From Mya arenaria (Eukaryota > Mollusca > Bivalvia > Myida > Myidae), in NCBI RefSeq assembly GCF_026914265.1, contig NC_069126.1, positions 28,415,354-28,479,353 on the forward strand: DNA of 64,000 bases. The letters are read 5' to 3'. Numbering within the stretch: position 1 is the stretch's first letter; each line of letters begins with the position of its first letter. The notes under the pieces were generated by a model that did not search any database, had not been told where the DNA came from, and was given only the letters and a program-made list of their open reading frames with translations. Shown piece after piece: positions 40,155 through 53,230 of this stretch. The translations under genes and the position numbers were made by a program.

Positions 40155-42937
40155 TGTAGAAATGAATTAACTTCTTAAATTACTATTCAGTTCTAATGTA
40201 TGATATATTATCTTTAAAATCCAGTGACATACATGCAACGTATGAAATATTGTTTAAAGCACTTCACTAGCTGACATGAAGCTCCCAGGAGTATTTCCAC
40301 TGAAAACCTGGGAAAAACTTATATACAGTGTTAGAAAGTAAAATCGATTAAGCGGCCCAGGTCTAACTTCAGAATGGATAAAGTTATTATATTTTATTTA
40401 AGAAAATAATGTGTAGCCTTTCATCCCTATTCTGTAAATTGTTCGACAAGGCCTTTTTTGCGATATTGTCTAAACATATCCAAAGATGTTGCGTTGATCG
40501 GAAAATATCCGCAGGAAAATTCTGCATTAAAAGAATGGATTTCATAGTGTAAACATGTACGTTTAGTAAAAATACCCATAACAATTATGTTTACATACTA
40601 GCCTTATATTTATAGTACAAGTATTGATATACGTTAGTTTGAGTTTTCCTTAACTTGATTAGGCCACTAATGAATTTATTTGTATTGAGCCTTTCAATGC
40701 TGTACCTAAAAATTTACACATCTCTTGCAAAAATGTAAATAGGTCGGTCTCATATTTGTGAAGTGGTCTTTCACAGATCTGTATCAGATTGCGTACTAAA
40801 CTTACTCTCCTAGTGAGATGTCATTGACGATAACCGAACACTAAAGATAACAAAATGTTGATGTGGTGTATGTATGAGCTGTGTTGATTTTTCGTTGTCC
40901 ATCATTCGTAAAGTGTCGGTTAAGCCTAAACATTGTGCATCTTAGCAAGGTCTTCGTTGAATCTTCTGGACTTTGACAGAATAACTTCCTTCTGCAGCAG
41001 GTATTGACCAACAGTGTTTAGCTAGTCGTTTACATTTCAAAGAAAAAATAACAAATTATCGTCATAGCCGTGGTGATGATGAAGTTGTCGTGATCGTCAA
41101 CCGCTTCGTTGCAAACAAAGCTTCAATCATAACAAAAAAAAATGACCAGACATAACCAGACAGATATTTTAAAATCCATGTGCGAAAATGAACTCATATT
41201 GATAAAAGGCCTTTAAGTTTTGAATATTTAGAAGTTTTCAGGAGAAAAATCTCGCAGAGAAAAATACACAATGAAATAAAATATGCCACTTTCGAAGAAC
41301 TTGATACAGACTAAGTAAAATTATAACCAATGTGTTTCTCTTTCAAAATTCATACAAAATACTCCATGTTTTGAAATTTCGCAATTGGAAACTTGAGTAC
41401 ATGAATAGAAAAGTTTAATATTTCTTTTTTTTTATAGCCACGATTAACATTTAAATATGAGCAATGCTTTAATGTGTTATATAAAACACCTGTGTTATAA
41501 AACATTAAAACATTTACTTTATTTATTTGTTTACATTCAGGGGGCTGGCATCATTTGTTACGCAGAATCTCAAAACGGTTTTATAGGATTTACCACACTG
41601 GAGTTTGATCACAATGAATACGTATTCGGTAAGAAATGAGGTGTGGATTACACTCCTATCGGTGAGATCATTGCATTTGAGGAAGTAAAATTTTGACAAT
41701 GAAAGTTTGTCTAGAAGAAAATAAGGAAGAAAAACACCGCACTTGAGCAAAACATACACTGTTATTTATTCTGTCCGATTTGTGACATAGACACACATTT
41801 AAAATTGCATTAATTTTGAGAATGGAGACTAATAAAAGACATGTTTGAAAAATATCCAAAGATATCCAAACAGCTTGATAATTGTACATGGAAAAATACA
41901 TAAAGTATATCGAGGGACAGTACTCTAATTCATAAGTTGTATCAATATTTTAAGCATTTTACATGCTGCAATCGGTAATTCAATGAAATGCTCATTTAAT
42001 CACACCATTACAATTTTAGAAGTACAATTATATGTTGTATTGCAAGACAACAGCTCTTTTGATTAATAACTTATAATTATTGTATACTCTATTCACGTAC
42101 AAATCACTTAAAAGTGTGAATTCAACATCTTTTGCATTTTCAAACACTAGTTTCTGTTTCGTTTTAATTTGAAACTCAAGGTAGAAATGCGTAAATGAAA
42201 GAAGTTGTCGTATAGTAATTGGTAAAATTAAGTTTAATCATATTTTAAGATGAATTAAAGAATTACATATTTTGTTTAACGTCGTGATGTTTCAGTTTAA
42301 TGCAAATTCAAGTAAACACATTCTAAAACAAGCACATTTTTCTTATTCAATTCTAACAATTAAATATATAACATCACAATCAAATTTTGAATCTCAATAC
42401 ACACGAGACAATATCATTAATGAAGAAATTACAACAGATGCTGGGCACCAAATGGGCTGATAATGTATTTAACAAAGAGTATGGGTACATCTGTTTTCAG
42501 CATGTTTTATGGATCTAATTATTGAGTCAAACCCCGCAGAAAAAGCTAGTTCACTGACGGCTACAATGTTTTATGTTCAAATTTTATGTCTGGTAACCGA
42601 AATCAATTTTGGTATCATTTTGAATATATCAATTTCCAGTTTACTAATATGTAAACTAGATAACCAAAAGTACATCATACAGTTATTACAGTTTATATAT
42701 TTGCTCTTATTTTCAACTGCTGAACTGGACGCATTTTCCTTTCGTGGATACAAATCATTTTCTAATGATATTTAAACACTACGATGTCACAAGGTATCCA
42801 AATTTCACATATGTGTGTCAAAAACCTAAACATGTTGTTTCAGAATACGTGCATTTTTATGCTGCTTGTTCTTTATAATTAATTCTTGTTTGACACCTCT
42901 TGCTCTTCAATTGAGTTCCAGAGGATTTTGTTCCGAA
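40155..42937. other. Intergenic between the GPCR start and the multipass protein stop
   Basis: AT-rich. It should include the GPCR promoter and 5' UTR and the 3' UTR of the next minus-strand gene, but no specific motif can be defended. Short ORFs here (41457-41639, 42272-42460, 42509-42775) have no recognisable features. Confidence 0.4.
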
Positions 42938-45403
42938 TCACACAGTATAAAAAGGATGTGCCTCATCCTCAGAGCTATCACTGTCCGCCTCTTCAAAATA
43001 TCCCAAATACGTTTTTACAGTATGCGTAAGCTCCTTTCCATAGTGTCCAGCAATGTTATGTCTCTGCTTATCTTTGCAAATTCGTTTGAATATTTGTGGA
43101 ATTGCGCAAATTAATAAAGCCGTTCCAACATGCATAATTATATGAAGTTCCTTGAAACTGTCCGTCTTAATAAGCAGATTGATACACACCAAAAGAATCC
43201 CAAGAACAATGACAGTTTTAAGGAATGTAAGAAATACAAGCTTTCGCCTCGGGCATATGGTTTCTACGACAAGTTCAAACAAAGATTCCCGAACTGCTTT
43301 TCTACCTTTATACTTACAAATCATCCTCCTTTGCAAACAAGTGTTCCCCCTTTCCAGTGAACTTGCTATTTTAACGATATCACTAAGTAGTTGACGATAT
43401 TTCATGGAATACTCACTTATACTCTCCGAAATGTAATAAAATACGGTGATTACAAAAATCATGTACCCATATGATGATTTAGGATAGACAACTAACCCAG
43501 TAAAGGTAAATATAGCAACACGCGATATAAATAATGTTGCGTCGAGGAAAATATTTCCAAACATGAACAGAAAATATAAAACTGCGAGCACGAGAACTGC
43601 TGTCCAAATATAATTTCCAATTAAACCGTTTAAGTACAGGAAAGCGTGTCTTCGAAGAGGTCTACAGTATGCTTTGACGATAATTATTCCGAATGAAATA
43701 ATCGGAAGGCCATATATAAGCAGCGATAATAGCAGCTCTACTATGCACAGTGCCAAATAAAATGGTAAAAATGGAACATATCCAACTTTCCTTTTAATTT
43801 TCCTCCAGCGTAGTAATTGAATTGCGATGGCATGCTTCCAAAACTTAATATTCAAGAGCATGAAAAACTGTGCAATGAAAAGAGTGTATATTTTGTAATA
43901 CCCGTTTGCCACAGACACATTTTTAGAACCCAATATGCCGATCCTTTTTACTGTGAGTAAAATTGGAGATGATTCAAACTCGGACCTTGATGTTCGATTC
44001 ACCAATACAGCTTCAGATAGAAGGTTCATCGGTGATGCAGGCATCACAACAAGTAGTTCAGTAATAAGCAAATAGCAGGCTAGAGCAACATAAGGACCAC
44101 CGATATACGGCAAGAAGTTCTCTTTGCTCTTTGAATAACCTGTTACCATGGAGCGAAACCCAAGGAGTACCCCACTATCGGCGGAGTCGATGACAAAGTC
44201 ATATAAAAATATGTAATCCAGTAAAAGTTGAAGTCCAATTATGATGAAACTTAGGAATGGAAAAAATAATCGTGCACATCGCCCGAAATAACAACTCACA
44301 CAATTGCTTTGATCACCGTCATTTCCGTCATGACATTCTTTCATTGGTATAAACAAAGTGTTGACCAAGGTAACATGATTGGTATCTTCAAATATGAATG
44401 TGTCCTTGTTTTGAAATCGATGACTGTACTCTACGTCCACATTTGAAAGTCGACGTGGATTACGTCTTCTTTCAATTTCAGATAACTTAATGGTACTCTT
44501 TTGCTGCGAAAAACATCTGTACAGTGTGTACATGATGAAAATAGGAGAATATATGAACAGAGTGACAGACACAATGCTAGGAAGAGCCCACCAGATGGTG
44601 TCATATTTCAAAGTTTGCTCTCTACACGTCGTCTCCCTTTTTGGAACAAAAGTATTATTGTAGAAGTAATTGCAACATTTGTGTTTCACAGCTTCTATTG
44701 GGCATACAATGTGTTTGCAAAGAACGTAAGGTTCTATGTACATTCGCTTCTTGTAACAGACGAAGCTGGGTCCGTACATATCCGCATCGATTGTCATCAT
44801 TTCATCTACCAAACTCTTTAACGCCTTCGCAATTTTCTTATCATCGTCTTTGTTGCCAACAGTTATGTTAAGGCAGTTACCTGATTTTCGTTGTAGAGGT
44901 ATATTCAAAGGCTTTCTTATCACCTTTGCATACAGCAATGTCATTGACCAAATGCCGAATTCAGCAGGCCATTTGAGGAATTCAAAAGCACCTTTCTGTC
45001 CCCAAAATGTCCATATCCAAATGTTATCTCCAATTATAAGTACGGGATGCTTAAAAACAATACCTGAGTCATGGGCTGGTGTTAGATTTAAGAAAACAAA
45101 GTTGCTTTCTGAGCTTGTAACTGCATGCCGAAACCTATTGATTGATCGTGAGTCAATTTTTAAAGTGCATATTTCATTTTCAGCATCAGTTTTACGAATT
45201 TTACTTTCTGACGTATTGATCACTGATCGATTTTCGACACTACCTAGACTTTGCTGGTCATGTTGTTTTTCTGGTATCAAATAGCCATTTCCTTTTGTAA
45301 CCGGCGAAAAGTCACCCCTTTGTACAGGTGTATTTAAACATCCATTCACAAAATATATAATTGTAATTGTAAATAGAACTACTGGTCGTGTGGTTAAGTA
45401 CAT
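42938..45403 (-). CDS. Unrecognised 821-aa multipass membrane protein with signal peptide and cysteine-rich ectodomain
   Basis: A single long open frame. I start at the ATG at 45403, not the upstream in-frame ATG at 45442, because a strong acceptor (ttttgttttaatttcag) lies 4 bases before it, implying a 5' UTR intron. The same context is kept in the copy at 60733. Residues 1-22 form a signal peptide. The ectodomain to about 268 has several N-glycosylation sites and about ten cysteines (CKHIVC, KCC). A first TM is near 270-296, then a basic loop (ERRRNPRR). Eight or nine further helices lie between about 379 and 773 (for example 544-577 and 588-620). The acidic tail SDSSEDE ends in FYTV, a possible class II PDZ ligand. 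I do not recognise the family; channel, transporter or receptor are all possible. Two damaged copies lie in this window. Confidence 0.85.
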   Translation of the reverse strand: MYLTTRPVVLFTITIIYFVNGCLNTPVQRGDFSPVTKGNGYLIPEKQHDQQSLGSVENRSVINTSESKIRKTDAENEICTLKIDSRSINRFRHAVTSSESNFVFLNLTPAHDSGIVFKHPVLIIGDNIWIWTFWGQKGAFEFLKWPAEFGIWSMTLLYAKVIRKPLNIPLQRKSGNCLNITVGNKDDDKKIAKALKSLVDEMMTIDADMYGPSFVCYKKRMYIEPYVLCKHIVCPIEAVKHKCCNYFYNNTFVPKRETTCREQTLKYDTIWWALPSIVSVTLFIYSPIFIMYTLYRCFSQQKSTIKLSEIERRRNPRRLSNVDVEYSHRFQNKDTFIFEDTNHVTLVNTLFIPMKECHDGNDGDQSNCVSCYFGRCARLFFPFLSFIIIGLQLLLDYIFLYDFVIDSADSGVLLGFRSMVTGYSKSKENFLPYIGGPYVALACYLLITELLVVMPASPMNLLSEAVLVNRTSRSEFESSPILLTVKRIGILGSKNVSVANGYYKIYTLFIAQFFMLLNIKFWKHAIAIQLLRWRKIKRKVGYVPFLPFYLALCIVELLLSLLIYGLPIISFGIIIVKAYCRPLRRHAFLYLNGLIGNYIWTAVLVLAVLYFLFMFGNIFLDATLFISRVAIFTFTGLVVYPKSSYGYMIFVITVFYYISESISEYSMKYRQLLSDIVKIASSLERGNTCLQRRMICKYKGRKAVRESLFELVVETICPRRKLVFLTFLKTVIVLGILLVCINLLIKTDSFKELHIIMHVGTALLICAIPQIFKRICKDKQRHNIAGHYGKELTHTVKTYLGYFEEADSDSSEDEAHPFYTV

Positions 45404-47454
45404 CGTTCTGAAATTAAAACAAAAAAGATTGAGTAATATCATATATTTTTGTGCAAATCATAGGCACTTTTAGTAAATTGAGTAAATTAAAATATTTAGT
45501 TTGAATTTGAAAACGATAAAGTATATCTCTATGAAGTGAAGTACATAAGCTGTAGTGAAGTTTCCAAATTTGGCTGTGAAACAATTTATTGAACTGATTT
45601 TCTTCCTTAATTTTACACTGCTTGCTTTCTATTTAGCGATTTACAATATGTTTCTTTTAAAGCCAATTATTAAAGGCAAGGTTTGGTAAATCAATCTTCG
45701 TGGTTAAACATAAGAGTATTCTGTGGTGTTTGTTCATGTGGCGCTTTCGGTCAACATCGTGTGAGCCTATAGATTCTGCCTTTAAACAGCGTTTTATTTC
45801 AATTCATCACTAAAATATAACTTAAAATGAATACATATTTGTGTTACACATGGAAGCTGCCGGACATTTGTGTTTTGCGTCGTTATTTTGTTCATTTGAT
45901 TGCCGTAAATGGCTCATGCTTAATTGTGATGAATAAAAGTTTGATTTGCGCACGCGTACCCAAATCTGGGAGATGTAGATAACACATTGTCCATTTGATC
46001 TGAATGTCGGCTGGATTATTTAAACTTAGTTCTGTATTATTGTAAAATTATTTTGAAGTTGATTTGTTTGAATTCGTATCGTTTAATTTATTGCGAACAT
46101 GATATTAAACACTAGTAATTGCAAATCAAGACAAGGGGCTTACATGTTTGAAATAATGTTGTCAATGCCAAAGCGAATAGCATGTGTAAAATATGGCATA
46201 GAACAAACTGGAGTTACACAACAATACTGGTATAGGTTCTACTAAGACTCCTAATGTGAAGAAATCTTGAGACTTGGCCTACCTGAATATCATTAACTTA
46301 AAGGCGGTTTATGGTAACACATTGGTTTAGAAATAAATATATGAAAAAGTTTAAATCATTTATAACGTATTGAAAAATACGTATCGCTTTCATAATATTA
46401 AAAAATAATCAAAGAGCCCGCTTTCTTTGCAACATATATTCAATTTCATTATTACTTTGAATATCGTCTGTGCAGAGATATCAATAATACGTATGCATCA
46501 CGTTACTTTGTAAATCTCTAAAGCTCTTACAAATCAGAACAACAAATGTGTTGCAAACCAAACCTGTTGAATCTCTTCCTTTTGTGTAAAACAGTTTTAA
46601 TTTACTCATAATCCATGTAGCATTTACAAATGTATACACTGTCTAACACCGTTCTTTCATCTGTTCATACTTGTTCATCTTGAATACTTGTGTTTGTGTA
46701 TTGCTGCACGTGTTGTTCAGTTCAAGTCACATGCTCTTATAGAGCCTTGATATTAAAATAAATTTTGAAGAACTTCAAACTTAAACAATATTCCACACGA
46801 ACTCGAACACGAGCAGGAAGAAGGCGTTTCACAACTTCGCAAGTATTGCGATTACTTGAAATTTGAAACAAAAGGTTACCTGAACTCGAACGAAGAAGGA
46901 AGTATTTTGAAACTTCTCAAATATTGCATAAGCTACGTACATCATAGGGAAACTATGAATGAACTTCAAGTCATAAATTAGGGAAATAATAGCATTTATG
47001 TCATACCTGTTATTTCCGTGTATAAAACTGAATGATTTAAACATAAAATCAAATAGGTACGGGATATCACTTAAGACTAAAAGAAAACTAATGACCTTTT
47101 TATTGATTTTACATGTTATAACAAAAGTAAAAGAAACGTTGTTTCGGTCAGACATCTTTAAATACTATCCGTGTATAGCACACGACTTTATTTGTACCAG
47201 GTACATATTGACACTCCGGTTTAACAAGCCAAGTAAAAGAAAATTGATCAGTTTTAAACATCATTTTAAGGCGTTACGAGCATATATGCAGACTATAACT
47301 ATACATATATTCTTGAAGTACTACCCCGAAAATACGTTTCAGCCAATAAAATAACTACTCTAAATGATAAATCAAGCAAAAGTAGATACCCAAGGTATCA
47401 AAGTTTCAGGAATGATGACATGTTTTTCTATTTGAATTGAATTGAGCATGTGTA
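44804..47454. repeat. Segmental duplication, copy 1
   Basis: Covers the 5' third of the multipass gene and about 2 kb of upstream DNA. It is paired with 60088-63853 in direct orientation. Edges were judged by eye from where similarity stops. Confidence 0.8.
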
Positions 47455-48102
47455 GAGCACACGTGTTGTTAAAAAGGGAAATCAATCAATACACAGTATT
47501 AAACCATATTCTTGTAGTTATTTCCCTTATATCGTTCAATTGACTAATGCTCAAAATGCTTTTAAGTAATGTTATTTCTCTTTCAATATAAGATCAGACG
47601 CCAAATCATAGTTAATATAGAAAAATATGTACTAGTAATACATAGAAACTTATTATTTCATATTTAAACTTATTCGTTCCACATTTTGACAAATCTTTGA
47701 CTAATTATTTAAATGAAAATGAAATCCTGTAGCACTAGTAAGAGGAATTGTACAAATGGGACTAAAAAGTACCAATTATAAACGGTTAGCAAGCATTTGA
47801 AGCGAGAATGAAAGACGCTTGATACCTTGCTACGAATCGCCAGATGAAAAACACCCTAATAAATGGCTTGTATGCAAACGGAAAAGGAAAGTAAGTTTTG
47901 CATAAAATCTTGATCATATGCACAATTGATATATCAGGAACATGCTCTATAACAGAACATAATATCAGTTTTATTCCAAAATATTGTAAGTAGAAACTTC
48001 GGTGGAACTGTTTAAGATAAGGTACGATATTTATAAAGGACGCAACTTGCCGTGATACAGATCTGCATGCAGAAATGCTTCCTTTCATAATTTTCCTTTA
48101 AA
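45404..48102. other. 5' flank of the multipass gene; part of a segmental duplication
   Basis: To about 47454 it aligns in the same orientation with 60745-63853, for example around caggtacatattgac (47200) and agtagatacccaaggtatca (47381). It should contain the promoter and a 5' UTR exon of the multipass gene. ORFs at 46829-47155 and 46998-47354 are antisense to each other and not supported. From 47455 to 48102 nothing is recognised. Confidence 0.6.
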
Positions 48103-48207
48103 TCATTTCAATCTGTTGTACATAACGAACTTCACTGTTGGCTTTCTTCGTGTGGAATCCTCTGCTAGTAGATCAAGATCAGCGTAAATGAGTGCTCCAT
48201 CCTCGGT
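48103..48207 (-). pseudogene. Vestigial ITIM-type tail exon of gene B
   Basis: Minus strand: an acceptor (ttag) at 48208-48211, then 34 codons and TGA. It starts TEDGALIYADLDL and is the counterpart of gene 0's exon at 2440-2595. The LIYADL ITIM is intact, but the sequence diverges after the STR motif and lacks the TTYVSI motif. The exon before it (50156-50065) ends in TAA, so this exon can be translated only if alternative splicing skips that stop. Confidence 0.65.
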
Positions 48208-48689
48208 CTAAATGGTGAAAAATATGTTGAAAGGTATCAATCACATGTTAAAGAGCAACTGCTACGAATGTTTGTTTAACTCATTATTCAAAGATGGACA
48301 AAGAAATGGACATAAGCATGAAACAAACTGATCGAGTGACTAAAAACCAGCATAATAATAATAATTATCGATACTGACCAATCATATTTCGTAGTTGGTC
48401 ATCAATTCCATACGTTTTGTGATATATAATTTAATATTTTATTAATATTTCAGGGAATTTAGGAGATACAAACTGGGGTGACTAAAGCATTTTCAAAATA
48501 GGGAGTAGAAGATATATTATATACAGGGTGTTTTAGCCATATTCACAAAGCGTTAAAGACACATTAACGACACTGATGGAGTTTAAGTCATATTCACGAC
48601 AAGTCGATTAAAACAAATCAACAAGAAGCAATTTATGACATATTGAGAACAGGGAGTTTTAGCAAACATATTCATAAAATGGAGTTGAA

Positions 48690-49840
48690 GACATATTCAC
48701 TACAGGTAGGTTAGGACATATTCACTACAGGGAGGTTAGGACATATTCACTACAGGGAGGTTAGGACATATTCATTACAGGGAGGTTAGGACATATTCAC
48801 TACAGGGAGGTTAGGACATATTCACTACAGGGAGGTTAGGACATATTCATTACAGGGAGGTTAGGACATATTCACTACAGGGAGGTTAGGACATATTCAC
48901 TACAGGTAGGTTAGGACATATTCACTACAGGGAGGTCAGGACATATTCACTACAGGGAGGCTAGGAAATATTCACTACGGGGAGGTTAGGACATATTCAC
49001 TACAGGGAGGTTAGGACATATTCACTACGGGGAGGTTAGAAAATATTCACTACGGGGAGGTTAGGACATATTCACTACAGGTAGGTTAGGACATATTCAC
49101 TACAGGTAGGTTAGGACATATTTATTGCAAGGAGGTTAGGACATATTCACTACAGGTAGGTTAGGACATATTCACTACAGGTAGGTTAGGACATATTCAC
49201 TTCAGAGAGGTTAGGACATATTCACTACAGCTAGGTTAGGACATATTCACTACAGGGAGGTTAGGACATATTCACTACAGGTAGGTTCGGACATATTCAT
49301 TGCAAGAAGGTTAGGACATATTCACTTCAGAGATTCTAGGACATATTCACTACATTGAGGTTAGGACATATTCACTACATTGAGGTTAGAAAATATTCAC
49401 TACAGGGAGGTCAGGACATATTCACTACAGGTAGGTTAGGACATATTCACTACAGGAAGGTAAGGACATATTCACTACAGGGAGGTAAGGGCATATTCAC
49501 TACAGGGGGTCAGGATATATTCACTACAGGGAGGTTAGGACATATTCACTTCAGGGAGTTAAGGACATATTCACTTCAGGGATGTTAGAACATATTCACT
49601 ACGGAGAAGTTAGGACATATTTATTACAGGAGGTGTAAGACATATTCACTACAGGGAGGTTTGGACATATTCACAACAGGGATGTTAGGACATATTCACT
49701 ACAGGGAGGTTAGGACATATTCACTACAGGGAGGTTAGGACATATTCACTACATAGATGTTAGGACATATTCACTTCAGGGATGTTAGGACATATTTACT
49801 ACAGGGAGGTTAGGATATATGAACTACAGGGGGGGGGGGG
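48690..49840. repeat. 25-bp minisatellite in the gene B tail intron
   Basis: About 45 copies of a 25-bp unit, acagggaggttaggacatat plus tcact, with scattered variants, ending near a G run at 49830. Orthologous in place and related in sequence (complement strand) to the array at 930-2330 of gene 0. Confidence 0.93.
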
Positions 49841-50515
49841 GTTTAGGAGGTGTTTAATATAGGAAAATTAAGACATAACCACTGCAGGAAAACAATTTTA
49901 CTTCAAGAATATAAGACATATTCACTGATGAGAGTGTAAAACAAATTATCTGCAGTGAGTGTATATAAAATTATCTACAAAAAGTTTTAGCCATTGTCAC
50001 TATAGTGCTTTTCAAGACTTATCAACATTCGTACCTGAGGTTTGGGAGCCTGTCTCACTGCCCTTTAAACAACACAGGAGTGCTCAACCGGTTCAACAAT
50101 AGCTTCAGTAGGAGCATCACCGTGATTGGAACCAGCGGGATCGTTGTGATCAGGATCTTGTCAAAAATATGAATATTTACTTCAGTACTTTCTGAATCCA
50201 TTACTTAATTCATTGGCATTTTAGTTAACTGTTTTGCTTCATAAATTGACACTGAGTGTTTTTTATCAAACCAATACTGTTGTCAGAAATAATACAATTC
50301 ATTCCAGTAACTTAGTACCTGCAACAGCTATCCCTTTTTGGTAACATGTTACCGAAAAGAAAAAGTTATTAATCAACAAAGCATCATTGACATTACCATC
50401 AGATGCAATGCTTATGTTCTTTTCGTACACAAGTTGTTAAATTGTAAAGAAAGCATTCCGAAAGAATGAAGAATGAAAGGTCACATTGGAGAGGCAACAG
50501 TTTGCATGCTATTAT

Positions 50516-50532
50516 CTAGCGGATGAAAACTC
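50516..50532 (-). other. 17-nt micro-exon of gene B with lost donor
   Basis: Follows ttttttgcag on the minus strand and reads SFHPL with split codons, as in gene 0. The base after it is A, giving AT where gene 0 has GT. If skipped, the TM exon joins the tail exon out of frame and meets TGA at the third codon. Confidence 0.65.
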
Positions 50533-52130
50533 CTGCAAAAAACATGAAGGTATAAATGATTAGATTTGTGATTAAACAATCATTGTGTCATTATCAAAAA
50601 CAGTGTTAGTCCCTGACATTAACTGTGTACATTCCTTTATCAGTGAATACATCGTTTGATCCGCGGAAATTTCAGTCATTGATAGTCTTAAGGGTCTCAC
50701 ATACAGAACTGGTGGATGTTTAAACTATGTTGGAATTAAGTAAATATTTATGAAGAGACACAAAACAGCAACTGGCAGATACCACATATTTTAACAGATT
50801 TTTTTAAATCGAAGCCGAAAACCATCTAAAGTGTGAGGTTTCCAATAACAGTGAAGAAATTGTTCAAATTTAAAGCTTCTTTTGACGGACAATAATGATG
50901 CTGTAATATGCTATCTTTATACATTTCAAAAAATATCAATTTCTTTAATAAATGACACTATAAACGTGATTGGGTAATTTTAAATTGAGAAGAACGTACA
51001 GTTTTCGCTCCTGTATATGCATATTATCAGAACGTTCTCTCGTCGAAGTTTCCTTACGTGTTTTCCATACAATCACGCAAATGAATGCTATTATAACGAT
51101 AAGTACAATCGCCAGACACCCGCAAATAATTCTGATCAGCATGGAGGAAGAGATGACTTTACCAGTGGATCGTGACGTAGGCATTGGAATCGGTTTTGTT
51201 GGTTCAGAAGTTTTATCTACAATAAATGAAATTTAATACATGTGTCCTTTATATTGCAACCATAATCTCCAAAAAGCTATCAAGATAATGAAAACATACA
51301 TAGCAAAAATGATAAAAAGCGTGGACATTACTCATTTTGCAGCTTAATACGGGCGTTTTCATTGAAGTTGCAGAGTTTGTTTTCGGTCTTTTTATAGCCG
51401 CTGCTATTAACCCAAACGCCAATCCTACTGTTATTTTACATTAGAATTCCCGAAGAATCTTTGAAATTAATTGGTAAAGAAATGATTTTATTTTTACGCG
51501 AATCGTGAAAAAAAACATAAAATCATATCACTCACGTTATAATTTGAAGTTTTGTAAACAGTAAGTATTTGTTTTAGGTTTTAAACTTTTAAAGTTTTCT
51601 TTCTTTTTTCGGTTCTATAGCGAAGCACTTAACGAGATTAATTACCGCCTCCAAGTTAACATTCCAGCAGAGTTTCATTAACTTGTAAATACCTTTGACC
51701 AAGATGAACACAACACTTTCCTCCAAACCAATCGAGTTACTCGCAATGCACGTGAAGTTATGGCGACCAGTGGATTGAAATTGCATGTTAAGTTCTAGGC
51801 TGACATCAGTTCTTTTACCTGAATAAGCAAGTGTTAGGTATACATATATAATATGATGGCATATTTTCATTCAGACTAAATTTCTATCTTTTGACAAGCG
51901 AATGGCCATACTGCTTTGTACCTGTATATTATGTTATGCTTTAAAGCAAACAAATCAGACTTAAACAAGTACCTATGTTATTCGGAGAAGTGTTTGACCA
52001 TTCGATCTTAGCTGCTGGGTTTGCGTCACATTGACATAAAACGCTTATACTGTCACCCACATTGTTCGTTATTGAGGAACTGGGAGAAAAACTAATGAAC
52101 GGCTTGTCTGAAAGATAACATATTAAACAT

Positions 52131-53230
52131 ATGTCTCAAATCTTGATAAACACACTTCACATGTATATCAATTAAACGCCATGTTTAAATAAATTGGTAT
52201 ATTTTTTTATAAATATCAGTGCTTAGTGTATGGCACTAGGTGAATGTGGTCGTGTTCCACTTTGCGTGATATATTATTTCAAATGTATTAACTATTGGTG
52301 TAAACTTTTGCATATACAAACCCATCGCAACCCAAAACATTGTTACGTTATGTTAAAACGTCAAACGATATTAAAAGAAATAATTGGGTAACAAACGTTA
52401 GAGAAATATTAGTTCAGTATGGCTTTGGTTACAGTTAGATAATGGTTTTGTTTTTAGACAAGTGGTAATACTTATTTTTTATTGTTACAAATTGCTGATT
52501 GATTTTAAAATTTGTCTAAAAGTTGTATTAAGCAATGACACCACTGTATTGTAACTTATGACGTATATAAAATTGTATGTCTTTTGTACTGAATATTTAC
52601 ATTCGTACTTTTCTGAACGATAAAACTTGTGTTCATTTTGCATGAACCGGTCGACATTTCCTGACCTTTGTAGGTTTGGGTTTGCAAGAAAGCAACGCTT
52701 TGATTGGGCGCTGGTGAATCACCGTACGTAGAGATATCTTACTATGATCTCCTTTTTGCTAAATATAGCACGGATCATGTATACAAACAACTGATAATAT
52801 GGCACTGTAAATGTGTCGGGTTTTTTTTCTAAAAGTTTTGACACGTAAAATGTCGAATAGCATTTCTTCATCATGATAATGATATAATGGTATTCCTCAT
52901 ATTAAAGAAGAAAATTACAAAAAAAATCATAATAAATTATCAAACAACATTTAAATACGTGAAATGATTGGAACCTGTCAAATTGTCATGTATTTTTTAA
53001 GTAAGAACAATCGTCTTAAAGTGTCCACTCGGGACGACTTGCACATCATTAAACTATTAAACTTTATGATGTAAACATTCTCTTTATGGTTTTCACTGCT
53101 CATTATTAGTATTTTATTGATACATGATAAACACGCATTGCTCTCTGTTTTGAACATGGGTGAATCAATATTACTATGTATATGTAGTTTTGATCAAACT
53201 TGCCATTTAAATATATTTAAAATGAAGAAC
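52131..53230 (-). other. Gene B intron where the Ig4 exons would be expected
   Basis: Sits between the Ig3 and Ig5 exons. Gene A has two Ig4 exons at this place; here no sequence resembling QCTSD, RWNIS or LSCYLEN is seen on the minus strand. Confidence 0.55.

Noticed and set aside
44501..45284. Plus-strand ORFs of 106, 76 and 144 codons
   Set aside because: They are antisense shadows of the intact minus-strand multipass gene.
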